The notes under the pieces are model-generated. The model ran no database searches and was not told the DNA's origin. It was given only the letters and a program-made list of their open reading frames with translations. Below, one piece after another: positions 51,795-61,734 of a stretch of 64,000 nt of DNA. Origin of the DNA: Croceimicrobium hydrocarbonivorans (lineage in GTDB: Bacteria > Bacteroidota > Bacteroidia > Flavobacteriales > Schleiferiaceae); NCBI RefSeq assembly GCF_014524565.1, contig NZ_CP060139.1:1619501-1683500 (forward strand), in the 5' to 3' direction. Both the position numbers and the translations under genes were made by a program. Every line of letters begins with the position of its first letter. The stretch's first letter is position 1.

Positions 51795-53285
51795 ATGGTA
51801 AAGCATACGATCGATCACTACATCAGCAATTTGTTGTATTTCAACGAGTGCGTGGTAGTACCGGGATTTGGCGCCTTCCTTACGCGTTATTTCTCGGCTG
51901 AGGTCAATTCTGCTACCCATATGTTCCGTCCACCTTCCAAACGAGTAGCATTCAATGCCCGCATTCAGGAGAATGATGGATTACTGGCTAAGCACATTTC
52001 TAAAACCGAAGGAGTGAGCTATGAAAAAGCCATGGAAAGCATTGAAATTTCTGTGCGCAGCTGGAAAAAAGTTTTACGCGCAGGACGAAAAGTAAACCTA
52101 ACCGGAATTGGTCGTCTTTACATGAGCGACACCGGCAAATTGCAGTTTAACCCGGCCCATGATATCAATTATGATATTCAATCCTACGGCTTAAACATCT
52201 TTAGAGCCAACGCTATGGAAAGAGAGCAGGAAATTAAGCGCAGTGTAAATAAGGCTATCGAAAAGCATCAAGGCAAAAAGGTAAAAGCGAAAGTGGAACC
52301 TAAAGAAGATGCCAAAGTACGTCAGCTCAATTTCCGTCGCTGGACCGCCGTTTTAGGTCCGGTGGCTGCAGCTATGCTTGTAGGAGCTTATCTCTACGTT
52401 ACGCCCGGTAGCTTCAACACCGTTAAAGAACAGGTAAGTGGCATCTTTATTAACCATTCTCAGGATACCCTTGAGAGTCCCACCTATTCTGATATTGCTT
52501 CGAACGAAGCTGGTTTAGGATTCCAAGAACCCGAAGGTCCTCGTCTTAATGGAGAATATGGTCCTGAAGATGATGTTCTTACCGAAGAGCAAATTTCTGA
52601 AGAAGCAATCGATCCCACCACTGAAGCAAATGAAACTGCAACAATCAGTGAGGAAACAGCTCCCGCTGAAGCCATTATTGAAGAAAATTCTAAACCTGCT
52701 CTGGTAGATTTACCGCAGAATTCAGAAGAGAAAAGCAGCACTGAAATTGCTGAAGACAAAGCCGAAAGTCCGGTAAAAGAAAACAGCAAAAAAGTACATT
52801 ACAACTTCTCCGCCAAAGGAAAGCCCCTTTACAATGTGAAGAAGCGTCCTGAGGATTTAGCGACCAGCAATACACCAAACTACAAGCCTAAAACTGAAAA
52901 GCAACCAAAGACGGTAGCGGCACAGCCTAAAATTGCTTCCGAGTCTGAAATGGCTCCTGCCAAAGCAATTGTTGTTCAAAATAAGTCGGAGCAAAACAAA
53001 GCTCAGAAAGCCACTGAGCAAAAGGTAAATCCCAATACAAGTGCTCAGGCTAATTTGGCCGATGCTGGTGAATTCCAAATCATTGTTGGCGCCTTCTCTT
53101 CTGCTGCAAATGCAAACAACTATGTTGAGCAATTAAAAGGACAAGGTTGGAGTGCCTATAGCTACCGTGCCGGTAATCTAAATAGAGTAGCTATTGGTAA
53201 GCTTAAGAATCGCGATCAGGCTAACAGTTTATTAGGTCAGGTAAAACAGCAAGTTAACAGCCGCGCCTGGGTGAACCAATTGTAA
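51795..53285 (+). CDS. HU-CCDC81-like and SPOR domain protein
   Basis: The 496-residue protein begins with an HU-like, CCDC81-type region (HYISNLLYFNECVVVPGFG, then VNLTGIGRLYM) at residues 1-130. A membrane helix lies at about residues 184-203 (VLGPVAAAMLVGAYLYV). A long Glu/Ala/Lys-rich periplasmic linker follows. The C-terminal SPOR domain is GEFQIIVGAFSSAANANNYV to residue 495, which binds denuded septal peptidoglycan. The N-terminal part would be cytosolic. It lies divergently from dprA, as in other Bacteroidota, and probably acts at the division site. Confidence 0.88.
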   Translation: MVKHTIDHYISNLLYFNECVVVPGFGAFLTRYFSAEVNSATHMFRPPSKRVAFNARIQENDGLLAKHISKTEGVSYEKAMESIEISVRSWKKVLRAGRKVNLTGIGRLYMSDTGKLQFNPAHDINYDIQSYGLNIFRANAMEREQEIKRSVNKAIEKHQGKKVKAKVEPKEDAKVRQLNFRRWTAVLGPVAAAMLVGAYLYVTPGSFNTVKEQVSGIFINHSQDTLESPTYSDIASNEAGLGFQEPEGPRLNGEYGPEDDVLTEEQISEEAIDPTTEANETATISEETAPAEAIIEENSKPALVDLPQNSEEKSSTEIAEDKAESPVKENSKKVHYNFSAKGKPLYNVKKRPEDLATSNTPNYKPKTEKQPKTVAAQPKIASESEMAPAKAIVVQNKSEQNKAQKATEQKVNPNTSAQANLADAGEFQIIVGAFSSAANANNYVEQLKGQGWSAYSYRAGNLNRVAIGKLKNRDQANSLLGQVKQQVNSRAWVNQL

Positions 53286-53290
53286 TAGCT

Positions 53291-53298
53291 TACTTTTG
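53291..53298 (+). promoter_or_regulatory. TACTTTTG -7 box of the thioesterase gene
   Basis: The box is an exact TAnnTTTG match, 14 bp before the ATG at 53313 and 6 bp after the HU-SPOR stop. Confidence 0.45.
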
Positions 53299-53312
53299 CC
53301 GAAAATTCCGGC

Positions 53313-53846
53313 ATGAAAGCGAAAACCCCTTCGGAGTCATTAACGGTAATGACCGAAATCGTACTCCCGAACGACACCAACAATCTTAAGAATCTTTTTG
53401 GAGGACAGCTTTTAAGCTGGATGGATCGTTGTGCAGCCATCGCCGCTCATCGTCACTGTCGCCGGATTGTGGTTACCGCCTCGGTAAATAATGTATCATT
53501 TAATCAGGCCATTCCACAAGGTGCTATTGTAACCCTGGAAGCCAAGGTTTCACGCGCCTTTAGTTCTAGTATGGAGGTTTTTGTAGATGTTTATATCGAA
53601 GATCAAACCATCTCTGGCAAGAAGACCAAAGCCAATGAGGCCATTTACACCTTTGTGGCAGTGGATCAATTGGGTAATCCCATCAACATTCCAGCAATAG
53701 AGCCCGAAACAGAAAAGGAAAAAGCTCGCTACGAGGGCGCCTTGCGTCGTCGACAATTATCCCTAATCTTAAGTGGTAAAATGGAACCTTCGGAAGCTAC
53801 TGAGCTTAAAGCTCTGTTCTTAGGAGGGGAGGAAGAAAAAGCTTAG
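53313..53846 (+). CDS. acyl-CoA thioesterase (YciA-like hot-dog fold)
   Basis: The 177-residue protein has the hot-dog motif DTNNLKNLFGGQLLSWMDRC, with the Asn and Asp of the YciA/BFIT group, and VTASVNNVSFNQAIPQGAIV. It hydrolyses acyl-CoA in the cytosol; chain length preference is unknown. Its end overlaps the convergent DUF6427 gene by 27 bp. Confidence 0.9.
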   Translation: MKAKTPSESLTVMTEIVLPNDTNNLKNLFGGQLLSWMDRCAAIAAHRHCRRIVVTASVNNVSFNQAIPQGAIVTLEAKVSRAFSSSMEVFVDVYIEDQTISGKKTKANEAIYTFVAVDQLGNPINIPAIEPETEKEKARYEGALRRRQLSLILSGKMEPSEATELKALFLGGEEEKA

Positions 53847-54779
53847 ATAAGCCAAAAAAGGCAAGAGTAAAATTCCATCCCGCAGCCAGCGGTTTTCAAT
53901 AGTTTGAATGGCCAAAGCCCCCAAGCTCGCACTGGGGAAAATGATTAAGCAGAGCCAGAAATTGCTATTGGCAAAGAGTAAGAATCCGGCCACGCCCACC
54001 AAGGCATAGTAGAGCCAGAAATTTACTTGTTGCCTTTGCTCATTATTGTATTGATTGGCTTGAGCGAGATTGACCAAAACGGAAAATCCCAGAAAGAGGG
54101 CCATGATTGCCAAGGGAATTAAGCGTTGGTAATCCAGCTGAAAGCTGAAGAATTCCAAGGATTGAATTTCGGAAGTCCAGGCTTGGAGTAAGTGCCAATC
54201 CAGGAAATAGTCCAGGCTAAATGCGAAATATAATACGGTACCATAGCCTAAGATCAATGCAAGGACACTACGACCATTTAAACGGCGTAAGGCCAAACTT
54301 AAACCGAAAGGCATAAGCAAGAGAAAAATGCTTTCCCCATGAATAAAGCCTGCAATCGCAATCCAAAAGCCGGCGCCAAAATTTAAAGGCGCTGCATTGG
54401 CCTTAGGCACCAAAACCGGCATCATCTGGAAAATTAAGAGGCTAAAAAGAAGGATACTCCAAAGCTCCGGACCGGCATTTAAGGGATATAGCCAAATCCA
54501 AAACTGCATAGCAGCCAATAGGAAGCCTAAATATTGACCGGGAAATAGGTGCTTTCGGTTTAAGCTCTCGGCATAAAACAAAGAAGCGCCAATGGTTACT
54601 AGTATGAAAACCAAAAAGGTAAACCAAGGCGACATTAATGGCAAGCCCCAATCTGCAACTGGAAACCAAGTTCCCTTTTGCACCGGATAAAACCAATAAG
54701 TGGAGCCCAAGGCCAATATCAAGACCAGGGCATTGAGCAAATTTCTGGGGCTGATATTGTTAAACAGTCTTGCAAACAT
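53820..54779 (-). CDS. DUF6427-like multi-pass membrane protein
   Basis: The 319-residue protein is very hydrophobic, with about nine or ten membrane helices. N-terminal FNNISPRNLLNALVLILALG is followed by WFTFLVFILVTIGASLFY, and LFANSNFWLCLIIFPSASLG occurs late. Family assignment comes from its gene neighbourhood, next to a DUF6341-like gene and purD, which I recall from Flavobacteriia, and from the N-terminal pattern. Function is unknown; it could be an envelope polymer or lipid carrier protein. Confidence 0.7.
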   Translation of the reverse strand: MFARLFNNISPRNLLNALVLILALGSTYWFYPVQKGTWFPVADWGLPLMSPWFTFLVFILVTIGASLFYAESLNRKHLFPGQYLGFLLAAMQFWIWLYPLNAGPELWSILLFSLLIFQMMPVLVPKANAAPLNFGAGFWIAIAGFIHGESIFLLLMPFGLSLALRRLNGRSVLALILGYGTVLYFAFSLDYFLDWHLLQAWTSEIQSLEFFSFQLDYQRLIPLAIMALFLGFSVLVNLAQANQYNNEQRQQVNFWLYYALVGVAGFLLFANSNFWLCLIIFPSASLGALAIQTIENRWLRDGILLLPFLAYLSFFFLPS

Positions 54780-54793
54780 CTGGGCTTTTTAGC

Positions 54794-54801
54794 TACTTTT
54801 G
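54794..54801 (+). promoter_or_regulatory. TACTTTTG -7 box of the DUF6341-like gene
   Basis: The box is an exact TAnnTTTG match, 21 bp before the ATG at 54823. Confidence 0.5.
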
Positions 54802-54822
54802 AGGCCACAAATCAATTAGGCC

Positions 54823-54993
54823 ATGCAATTTAAAGATGTTGTTTTAGGATTAGGCGATTTTTTCGCTTGGACCTTCGGAATTCTGACCCAATTAGAAAAC
54901 CTTCCTAATATTCTCTTCTCGGGAATTATTTTCTTCCTTTTCCTTTACTGGATGCGCCAAATGGCGGGCCATGCCAAAGCAGGCGAAAAATAG
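54823..54993 (+). CDS. DUF6341-like small membrane protein (56 aa)
   Basis: This short ORF starts with ATG at 54823. The product begins MQFKDVVLGLGDFFAW and has one clear membrane helix (ILFSGIIFFLFLYWM) with a short basic tail. A -7 box lies upstream, and the DUF6427-like gene is divergent from it. The arrangement with DUF6427 and purD matches what I recall for DUF6341 in Flavobacteriia. The stop is 6 bp from the convergent purD stop. It is probably a partner of the DUF6427 protein; function unknown. Confidence 0.7.
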   Translation: MQFKDVVLGLGDFFAWTFGILTQLENLPNILFSGIIFFLFLYWMRQMAGHAKAGEK

Positions 54994-54999
54994 ACGCTC

Positions 55000-56268
55000 T
55001 TAAAGGTCAAAGCCAATATCCTTGCGGTATTGGATGCCTTCAAAACATATAGTTTTTGCAGCCGCATAGCTTTTTGCTAGTGCGGCTTCTTTATTTGGAC
55101 CCATTGCACTTAAGGCAATAACACGCCCACCTGAACTAAGAACCTTCTCACCATCTAATTTGGTACCGGCATGAAAGGGAATACAATCGCTCACATTCTC
55201 CAAACCGGTAATTTCCTTGCCTTTGGCATAAGAGCCCGGATAGCCCTCAGAAACAGCCATTACCGTAGTACAAAATTCGGGGTGAATTTCAATTTTCTCC
55301 TCCGCTAATCGTCCTTCGGCGGCAGCATTCAGGTGTTCCAATAAATCGCTTTTAAGGCGTGGCATTACCACCTCTGTCTCAGGATCACCCATGCGAACGT
55401 TGTATTCAATAACCTTAGGCTCTCCTTTTACTTCAATCAAGCCAAAGAATACAAAACCGGTATAATCGAAGCTTTCGCTTGATAGGCCTTTAATAGTTGG
55501 TTCAACTACCTGCGCAACCGTTTTCTGCCATAAGGCATCATCCACAAAGCTTACAGGCGACACGGCACCCATACCACCGGTATTAGGACCGGAATCTCCC
55601 TCTCCAATTCGTTTATAATCCTTGGCCACCGGAAGAATAATATGATCCTTTCCATCTGTCAAGGCGAAAACAGAAAATTCGCGGCCATTGAGGAACTCTT
55701 CGATCACCAAAGTTTTACTGGCATCACCAAACTTACCTTCCAACATTGCTTTGGCCTCCTCTTTGGCTTCTTGTAAATCTTGAAGAATAAGCACTCCTTT
55801 ACCCGCTGCCAATCCATCTGCCTTAAGCACATAAGGAGCTTCTAAGCTTTCTAAAAAAGCTTCCGCTTCACTTACTTCACCACTGCTAAAACTGCGGTAA
55901 GCGGCGGTTGGAATTTGGTACTTAGCCATAAACTCCTTGGCGAATTTCTTACTTCCTTCCAGCTCGGCAGCAGCTTGAGCGGGACCAATAATCTTCACAT
56001 TCTTGAGCTCTTCATCTTGACGGAAAAAATCCACCACTCCAGCCACCAAAGGAGCCTCCGGACCTACCAGCACCATGTCAATGGCATTTTGCAGGCAGAA
56101 CAATTTAAGTGCGGGGAAATCTTCTGGCGAGAGGGCCACATTCTGGGCTATTGAAGCGGTTCCGGCATTTCCGGGTGCTAAATAGAGCTGATCACAATTA
56201 GCACTTTGGGAAATTTTCCAAGCTAGGGCATGTTCGCGGCCACCGCCGCCCAAAATCAAAATATTCAT
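55000..56268 (-). CDS. purD: phosphoribosylamine-glycine ligase
   Basis: The 422-residue ATP-grasp enzyme makes glycinamide ribonucleotide, the second step of purine synthesis. The N-terminus MNILILGGGGREHALAWK is the family signature. ATP-grasp residues lie in APYVLKADGLAAGKGVLIL and EYNVRMGDPETEVVMPRL. The length is normal. It has its own strong promoter and faces gdhA divergently. Confidence 0.96.
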   Translation of the reverse strand: MNILILGGGGREHALAWKISQSANCDQLYLAPGNAGTASIAQNVALSPEDFPALKLFCLQNAIDMVLVGPEAPLVAGVVDFFRQDEELKNVKIIGPAQAAAELEGSKKFAKEFMAKYQIPTAAYRSFSSGEVSEAEAFLESLEAPYVLKADGLAAGKGVLILQDLQEAKEEAKAMLEGKFGDASKTLVIEEFLNGREFSVFALTDGKDHIILPVAKDYKRIGEGDSGPNTGGMGAVSPVSFVDDALWQKTVAQVVEPTIKGLSSESFDYTGFVFFGLIEVKGEPKVIEYNVRMGDPETEVVMPRLKSDLLEHLNAAAEGRLAEEKIEIHPEFCTTVMAVSEGYPGSYAKGKEITGLENVSDCIPFHAGTKLDGEKVLSSGGRVIALSAMGPNKEAALAKSYAAAKTICFEGIQYRKDIGFDL

Positions 56269-56285
56269 GATGGAAGATTAAGCGG

Positions 56286-56315
56286 CAAAAGTAGCATATA
56301 AATACCGGTAACAAA
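56286..56315 (-). promoter_or_regulatory. promoter of purD
   Basis: TTTG (56312-56315), 18-bp spacer and TACTTTTG (56286-56293) match the Bacteroidota promoter very well, 17 bp before the start codon. Confidence 0.75.
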
Positions 56316-56385
56316 GGCTCTAATACTGGGCCTTGCACAATTTAAAGCCGTGTTTTTCCTGATGATTTTGGAATGATAAAAAAAC

Positions 56386-56393
56386 TACTTTTG
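56386..56393 (+). promoter_or_regulatory. TACTTTTG -7 box of gdhA
   Basis: The box is an exact TAnnTTTG match, 22 bp before the ATG. A TTTG 15 bp upstream is closer than usual, so the -33 element is uncertain. Confidence 0.5.
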
Positions 56394-56412
56394 CCTAAGA
56401 ATTAATGCATAA

Positions 56413-57771
<1,359 letters not shown>

Positions 57772-57795
57772 ACTAGACTCTCCTTAAAATACAAA

Positions 57796-57827
57796 AGCCA
57801 GCTGTTTTGAAACAGCTGGCTTTTTTT
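57796..57827. terminator. terminator after gdhA
   Basis: A perfect 12-bp stem (AGCCAGCTGTTT with AAACAGCTGGCT) is followed by seven T. A short T-run on the other strand may also end the convergent gene at 57846. Confidence 0.9.
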
Positions 57828-57845
57828 ATGATTGGTATTTCAATT

Positions 57846-58709
57846 CTATAAAAGCTGAATTTTGTACCCCACCATCATATTCATATTTAAAGGATCGGCA
57901 AAAGGGTAGATAGAAGTTAAACTTCCAAAGTTGAAACGGGCGTAGAAATCTCTAATATTGAAGCCCGCATGCATGGTACCGTTTAAAATATAACTCTCCC
58001 AAACTCCTAAATCCGTTTGATATAAATGATTTAGAAATCCTAATCCAAAATTAAATCCATAAGTCCCATAATCGAAAACTAGTTCCGAATAGAAGTGGGT
58101 ACTCATAAAATTAGAAGCGGCCGGTGTGGCCCTCAATTCATTATCAAAAGGGTCAAGGAAATAGGTATAGCTAGAATCAATCGCAGTCTGTCGATAGTCT
58201 CCATAAGTGCCAGATTCAGCCGCAAAGGTGTGCTGCACATTAAATACCCGCCAGCATAAATTGCTCTTGCGACTCATTTCATAGTTGAGATCAATCGAAA
58301 GGTTAATGCGACCGCCATAACCCGAATAAGTTTGTCTGCGATTCATTCCATACTGCTCCGCTTCTTCAGGACCGATAGAGCGACCGGAATAGCTAAACAT
58401 ACTTAGGCCACCACTAAAGGCCGTACCTGATTTCTTGGATAATGATTTAGAAAAGCTTATTCCGGCTTCTCCAAAGTACGATTGGAGATTCACATCATTG
58501 AGCATGGTCGCATCATCCGCAAAAGTTGGATCAATGTCATAAAAGGCAAATCCTCCGGAAATCGGAATCATTAATTTCAATTCTTCATCTTCAGGGGCAA
58601 TTGGTTTTTCCATAGCATTTGCCGCCAGGGGATGAGCCGAATGCGGCAGATTAACGCAAGCTGTGCTTAGCAGAGCTAGGGCGCAAATCATTAAAAAGGA
58701 TTTATTCAT
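57846..58709 (-). CDS. hypothetical outer-membrane barrel-like lipoprotein
   Basis: The 287-residue product has a lipobox (LALLSTAC). The rest alternates polar and hydrophobic residues in beta-strand fashion (GGRINLSIDLNYEM, YGFNFGLGFLNHLY, MHAGFNIRDFYARFNFG) and ends MNMMVGYKIQLL, like an outer membrane barrel. No family is recognised. It is convergent with gdhA and transcribed alone. Confidence 0.65.
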   Translation of the reverse strand: MNKSFLMICALALLSTACVNLPHSAHPLAANAMEKPIAPEDEELKLMIPISGGFAFYDIDPTFADDATMLNDVNLQSYFGEAGISFSKSLSKKSGTAFSGGLSMFSYSGRSIGPEEAEQYGMNRRQTYSGYGGRINLSIDLNYEMSRKSNLCWRVFNVQHTFAAESGTYGDYRQTAIDSSYTYFLDPFDNELRATPAASNFMSTHFYSELVFDYGTYGFNFGLGFLNHLYQTDLGVWESYILNGTMHAGFNIRDFYARFNFGSLTSIYPFADPLNMNMMVGYKIQLL

Positions 58710-58839
58710 AGTTAAGTTTTTAGACCGCTAAAGATAGAATCTTATTCAAATCTTTCTGCACCCCCTAAAATGTGCCCTTTGTTCGAACTGATGCCGGACT
58801 GATAAAAGCTTAAATTAGCCCAGGCCCCTTAGGTATTTC

Positions 58840-59649
58840 ATGAACCGCAATTCTATATTGAGTATCCTTTTTCTCTTAGGTCTTTTGGCTTGTGGGCCGA
58901 AACGCCTGCAAAGAGAATACATGCCCCACAGCGTGCATTTTGCCCATCGTGATTGGTGGATAAAATCCAGCCCAGAGATTCAAGGGCCCGGCTCCAATGT
59001 CTTTAGCTACCGCAATGTATGGGTAGATTGGCAAGGGCATTTACACCTAAAGGTGAGAGAAAAGGACAATCGCTGGACCTGTGCGGAAGTGTATACCAAA
59101 GACAGTCTAGGTTACGGTCGCTACGAAATGGAGGTCGAAGGTCAATTGGGAGACCTAGACCCCTATTTGGTATTTGGCTTCTTTACCTGGGACCCTCATA
59201 CTTTTGAAGATCAGGCAAACAGCGAGATTGACATTGAATTTTCTCGCTGGGGTTTTCCCTTAGCCCCGCGGGTTCTGCATTATTCCGTGCATCCGGTTTC
59301 TTTACAGAAATTATTTCTGGAACGCTTTCAATCCTCTAACTCCAATCCACAGAATTGGAATGGTCGCAGCCGTCATATTATGGAGTGGCGTGATACTTCC
59401 ATCACCTTCTATTCTTATCGGATAAACCGCCGTGACGAAGAGCTGCTCGAAAGTTTCCATTACAGCTTTAAAAACCCTCCTCGCAAAAAAGGGGTAGAAG
59501 GACAATTCAGCGAGGCCATTACGGTCCCAAAGCCCGGTGAGAGCAATCAAGCTCGCTTTAATTTATGGATCTTCGGAGCTAAGGAAGCCCCTTTAAATGA
59601 AAGGGAAACGGAAATTATTATCCGCGATTTCCGCTATGAAGCCTATTAG
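58840..59649 (+). CDS. GH16-like lipoprotein
   Basis: The 269-residue product has a lipobox (LFLLGLLACG) and a concanavalin-like fold. The GH16-type motif is seen in NSEIDIEFSRWG (Glu129, Asp131, Glu133), and GRYEMEVEGQ precedes it, as in GH16 beta-glucanases. Substrate-binding residues cannot be assigned. It may cut a beta-glucan or similar polysaccharide at the cell surface. Its stop overlaps the gatC stop by 3 bp on the other strand. Confidence 0.75.
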   Translation: MNRNSILSILFLLGLLACGPKRLQREYMPHSVHFAHRDWWIKSSPEIQGPGSNVFSYRNVWVDWQGHLHLKVREKDNRWTCAEVYTKDSLGYGRYEMEVEGQLGDLDPYLVFGFFTWDPHTFEDQANSEIDIEFSRWGFPLAPRVLHYSVHPVSLQKLFLERFQSSNSNPQNWNGRSRHIMEWRDTSITFYSYRINRRDEELLESFHYSFKNPPRKKGVEGQFSEAITVPKPGESNQARFNLWIFGAKEAPLNERETEIIIRDFRYEAY

Positions 59650-59945
59650 TCTTCTTCGCGTTTCAAAACCTTAGGAACGCGGAAATAATCACTGTCTTTA
59701 TCCGGAGCATTTTTCAAGGCTTCATCCTTGGTTAAGACCGTTTCAGAAACATCTTCGCGCAGCACATTGCGCTCTTCACTGAGATATACCAAAGGCTCCA
59801 CACCTTCCAGATCCAGTTCATTGATCTTTTCTACAAAGCCCAAAATTTTATCCATATCCCCTTGCATAGACTGCATTTCTTCCTCGCTGAATTCTAAACG
59901 AGCCAGATGGGCTAAGTGACGGATTTCGTCTAAACTGATCTTCAT
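59646..59945 (-). CDS. gatC: Asp/Glu-tRNA amidotransferase subunit C
   Basis: The 99-residue protein starts MKISLDEIRHLAHLARLEF, the family signature, at ATG 59945. The C-terminal half has VEPLVYLSEERNVLREDV and SDYFRVPKVL. GatC stabilises the GatA subunit in the enzyme that converts misacylated tRNA to Gln- or Asn-tRNA. A longer frame from 59996 overlaps the upstream gene and is not favoured. gatA and gatB are not in the window. Confidence 0.95.
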   Translation of the reverse strand: MKISLDEIRHLAHLARLEFSEEEMQSMQGDMDKILGFVEKINELDLEGVEPLVYLSEERNVLREDVSETVLTKDEALKNAPDKDSDYFRVPKVLKREED

Positions 59946-59953
59946 GTCTTGAG

Positions 59954-60679
59954 CTACTTTTGCGCTTGCAAAGATTGGAAAATATCGTCGTAACACTGCT
60001 GCTTTAAACGACTTACTTCTTCGGGACTATTCTCCTGTGGTCGTAAAAAAGGCATTACATCTACCTTGAGTAAACCGGGGCGACCCCGAAAATTATCATA
60101 GGGCAGTAAACGCTTGCAATCGTGAAAGGCCGCTGGGATTATCGTAACCCCCTTGGTTGCCGCTAAACGAAAGGCCCCATTCTTAAAAGGTGCTAAAGTA
60201 ATTTCCTCACGCGGCGCCATGCCTTCGGGATAAATACACATGCCCAGGCCCTCTTCAATTTTCTCTGCTGCCAGGTCGTAGGTCAGTTTACGACTACTTA
60301 AGCTGGAGCGATCCACCAAGATATTAGTACGCTTATAGAAATAGCCAAAAAGGGGCAGTTTGGTGAGTTCTTTCTTCCCAATAAAGAGGTAAGGAGTGGG
60401 GAAAACAGCCAGGGTTAACATTATATCCAGCATGCTGGTATGATTGGCACAAATAATATACTGGCCATTAGGTTCTGGCTTCTCGGCCCAATTCACCTTC
60501 CAGCGAAAGCCACAAAGCACCAAGACTATTTTGGCCCAAAGGCGCTCAAAATAAAAGAATTGGAGGTAGGTCTTCGGACTTAAGGAAGTGAAGAAAATAA
60601 AGGGGAACAAGAGTATAATCGCGATAAAGTTCGCGAGGTAAAACCATACTCTAAATAATGGGGCAAGGATATAACGCAT
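59954..60679 (-). CDS. 1-acyl-sn-glycerol-3-phosphate acyltransferase (PlsC-like)
   Basis: The 241-residue membrane enzyme adds the second acyl chain in phospholipid synthesis. N-terminal helices (LANFIAIILLFPFIFF) precede the catalytic NHTSMLD (HX4D) motif, with KKELTKLPLFGYFYKRTN and YPEGMAPREE as the other blocks. The start is ATG 60679, though a GTG at 60682 is also in frame. It ends 8 bp before gatC and faces trpS divergently. Confidence 0.92.
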   Translation of the reverse strand: MRYILAPLFRVWFYLANFIAIILLFPFIFFTSLSPKTYLQFFYFERLWAKIVLVLCGFRWKVNWAEKPEPNGQYIICANHTSMLDIMLTLAVFPTPYLFIGKKELTKLPLFGYFYKRTNILVDRSSLSSRKLTYDLAAEKIEEGLGMCIYPEGMAPREEITLAPFKNGAFRLAATKGVTIIPAAFHDCKRLLPYDNFRGRPGLLKVDVMPFLRPQENSPEEVSRLKQQCYDDIFQSLQAQK

Positions 60680-60692
60680 CACACAATGGCGG

Positions 60693-60700
60693 CAAAAGTA
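60693..60700 (-). promoter_or_regulatory. TACTTTTG -7 box of plsC-gatC
   Basis: The box is an exact TAnnTTTG match on the minus strand, 13 bp before the ATG at 60679 with GCCGCC following. Confidence 0.5.
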
Positions 60701-60732
60701 AAATATTGCCCGGTACGCCCGATCTTGCTTCT

Positions 60733-60740
60733 TACATTTG
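60733..60740 (+). promoter_or_regulatory. TACATTTG -7 box of trpS
   Basis: The box is an exact TAnnTTTG match, 22 bp before the ATG at 60763. It lies upstream of the chosen start and within the longer frame, which supports the shorter protein. Confidence 0.5.
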
Positions 60741-60762
60741 TGGCCTTAAAGCAAGAAACACA

Positions 60763-61734
60763 ATGGCAAGGATCCTCACTGGTATTCAAAGCAGCGGAAT
60801 TCCCCACTTAGGAAATGCCCTGGGCGCAATTGAGCCTGGAATAGAACTGTCGCAAAAAGCCGGCAACGAATCTTTTTTCTTTATTGCTGATTTGCACTCT
60901 CTCACTTCGGTTAAGGATGCAGATAAGCGCAAGGAAAGTGTATACGCCGTGGCTGCTGCCTGGTTGGCTTTGGGTTTTGATGTTGAGAATAACTATTTCT
61001 ACCGCCAGAGCGATATCCCAGAAGTAACTGAGCTTACCTGGTACCTATCTTGCTTTACACCCTATCCTATGCTGGCCAATGCGCATAGCTTTAAGGATAA
61101 GAGTGATCGCTTATCGGATGTAAACGCCGGTTTATTTACCTATCCGGTACTAATGGCCTCTGATATTCTTTTGTATGATGCGGATGAAGTGCCGGTAGGA
61201 AAGGATCAGAAACAGCATTTGGAGATGACCCGCGACATGGCCAGTGCCCTCAATCATCGTGTAGGTGAGGAAGTGCTCAAATTGCCAGAAGCGGTAATTC
61301 GTGAATCGGTAAAAACTGTACCGGGAACCGACGGGCAAAAGATGAGTAAAAGCTATGGCAATACCATCGACATTTTTGCTTCGGCGAAAGCCCTAAAAAA
61401 GCAGGTAATGGGCATCGTTACCGATAGCACTCCCTTGGAAGAGCCCAAAAATCCAGACACTTGTAATGTGTTTGCCCTCTACCAGTTATTGGCAAATGAA
61501 TCGCAAATTGAAGAAATGCGCGCCAATTATTTAGGAGGAAACTATGGCTACGGTCACGCTAAAAAAGCCCTTCTGGAATTGATCATGGAGCGCTATGGCG
61601 ATGCCCGAGAGAAATACCAAATGCTAATTGAAAACCCACAGCAAATCGAGGACTACCTTTTGGCTGGTGCCGAAAAAGTTCGTCCTATTGCTCGGGAGGT
61701 TCTAAACCGTGTTAGAGGAAGTTTAGGCTTCTAA
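60763..61734 (+). CDS. trpS: tryptophan-tRNA ligase
   Basis: The 323-residue class I synthetase has [17 protein letters not shown] (HIGH-like motif) and [13 protein letters not shown] (KMSKS). [14 protein letters not shown] is typical. The start MARILTGIQ at ATG 60763 fits the family; a 35-residue longer frame from 60658 runs through the promoter region and is rejected. Its end overlaps the convergent lepA by 4 bp. Confidence 0.95.
   Translation: MARILTGIQSSGIPHLGNALGAIEPGIELSQKAGNESFFFIADLHSLTSVKDADKRKESVYAVAAAWLALGFDVENNYFYRQSDIPEVTELTWYLSCFTPYPMLANAHSFKDKSDRLSDVNAGLFTYPVLMASDILLYDADEVPVGKDQKQHLEMTRDMASALNHRVGEEVLKLPEAVIRESVKTVPGTDGQKMSKSYGNTIDIFASAKALKKQVMGIVTDSTPLEEPKNPDTCNVFALYQLLANESQIEEMRANYLGGNYGYGHAKKALLELIMERYGDAREKYQMLIENPQQIEDYLLAGAEKVRPIAREVLNRVRGSLGF

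Noticed and set aside
60658..60762. 35-residue N-terminal extension of trpS
   Set aside because: It includes the trpS -7 box and the plsC start region, and it is unlike the family N-terminus.
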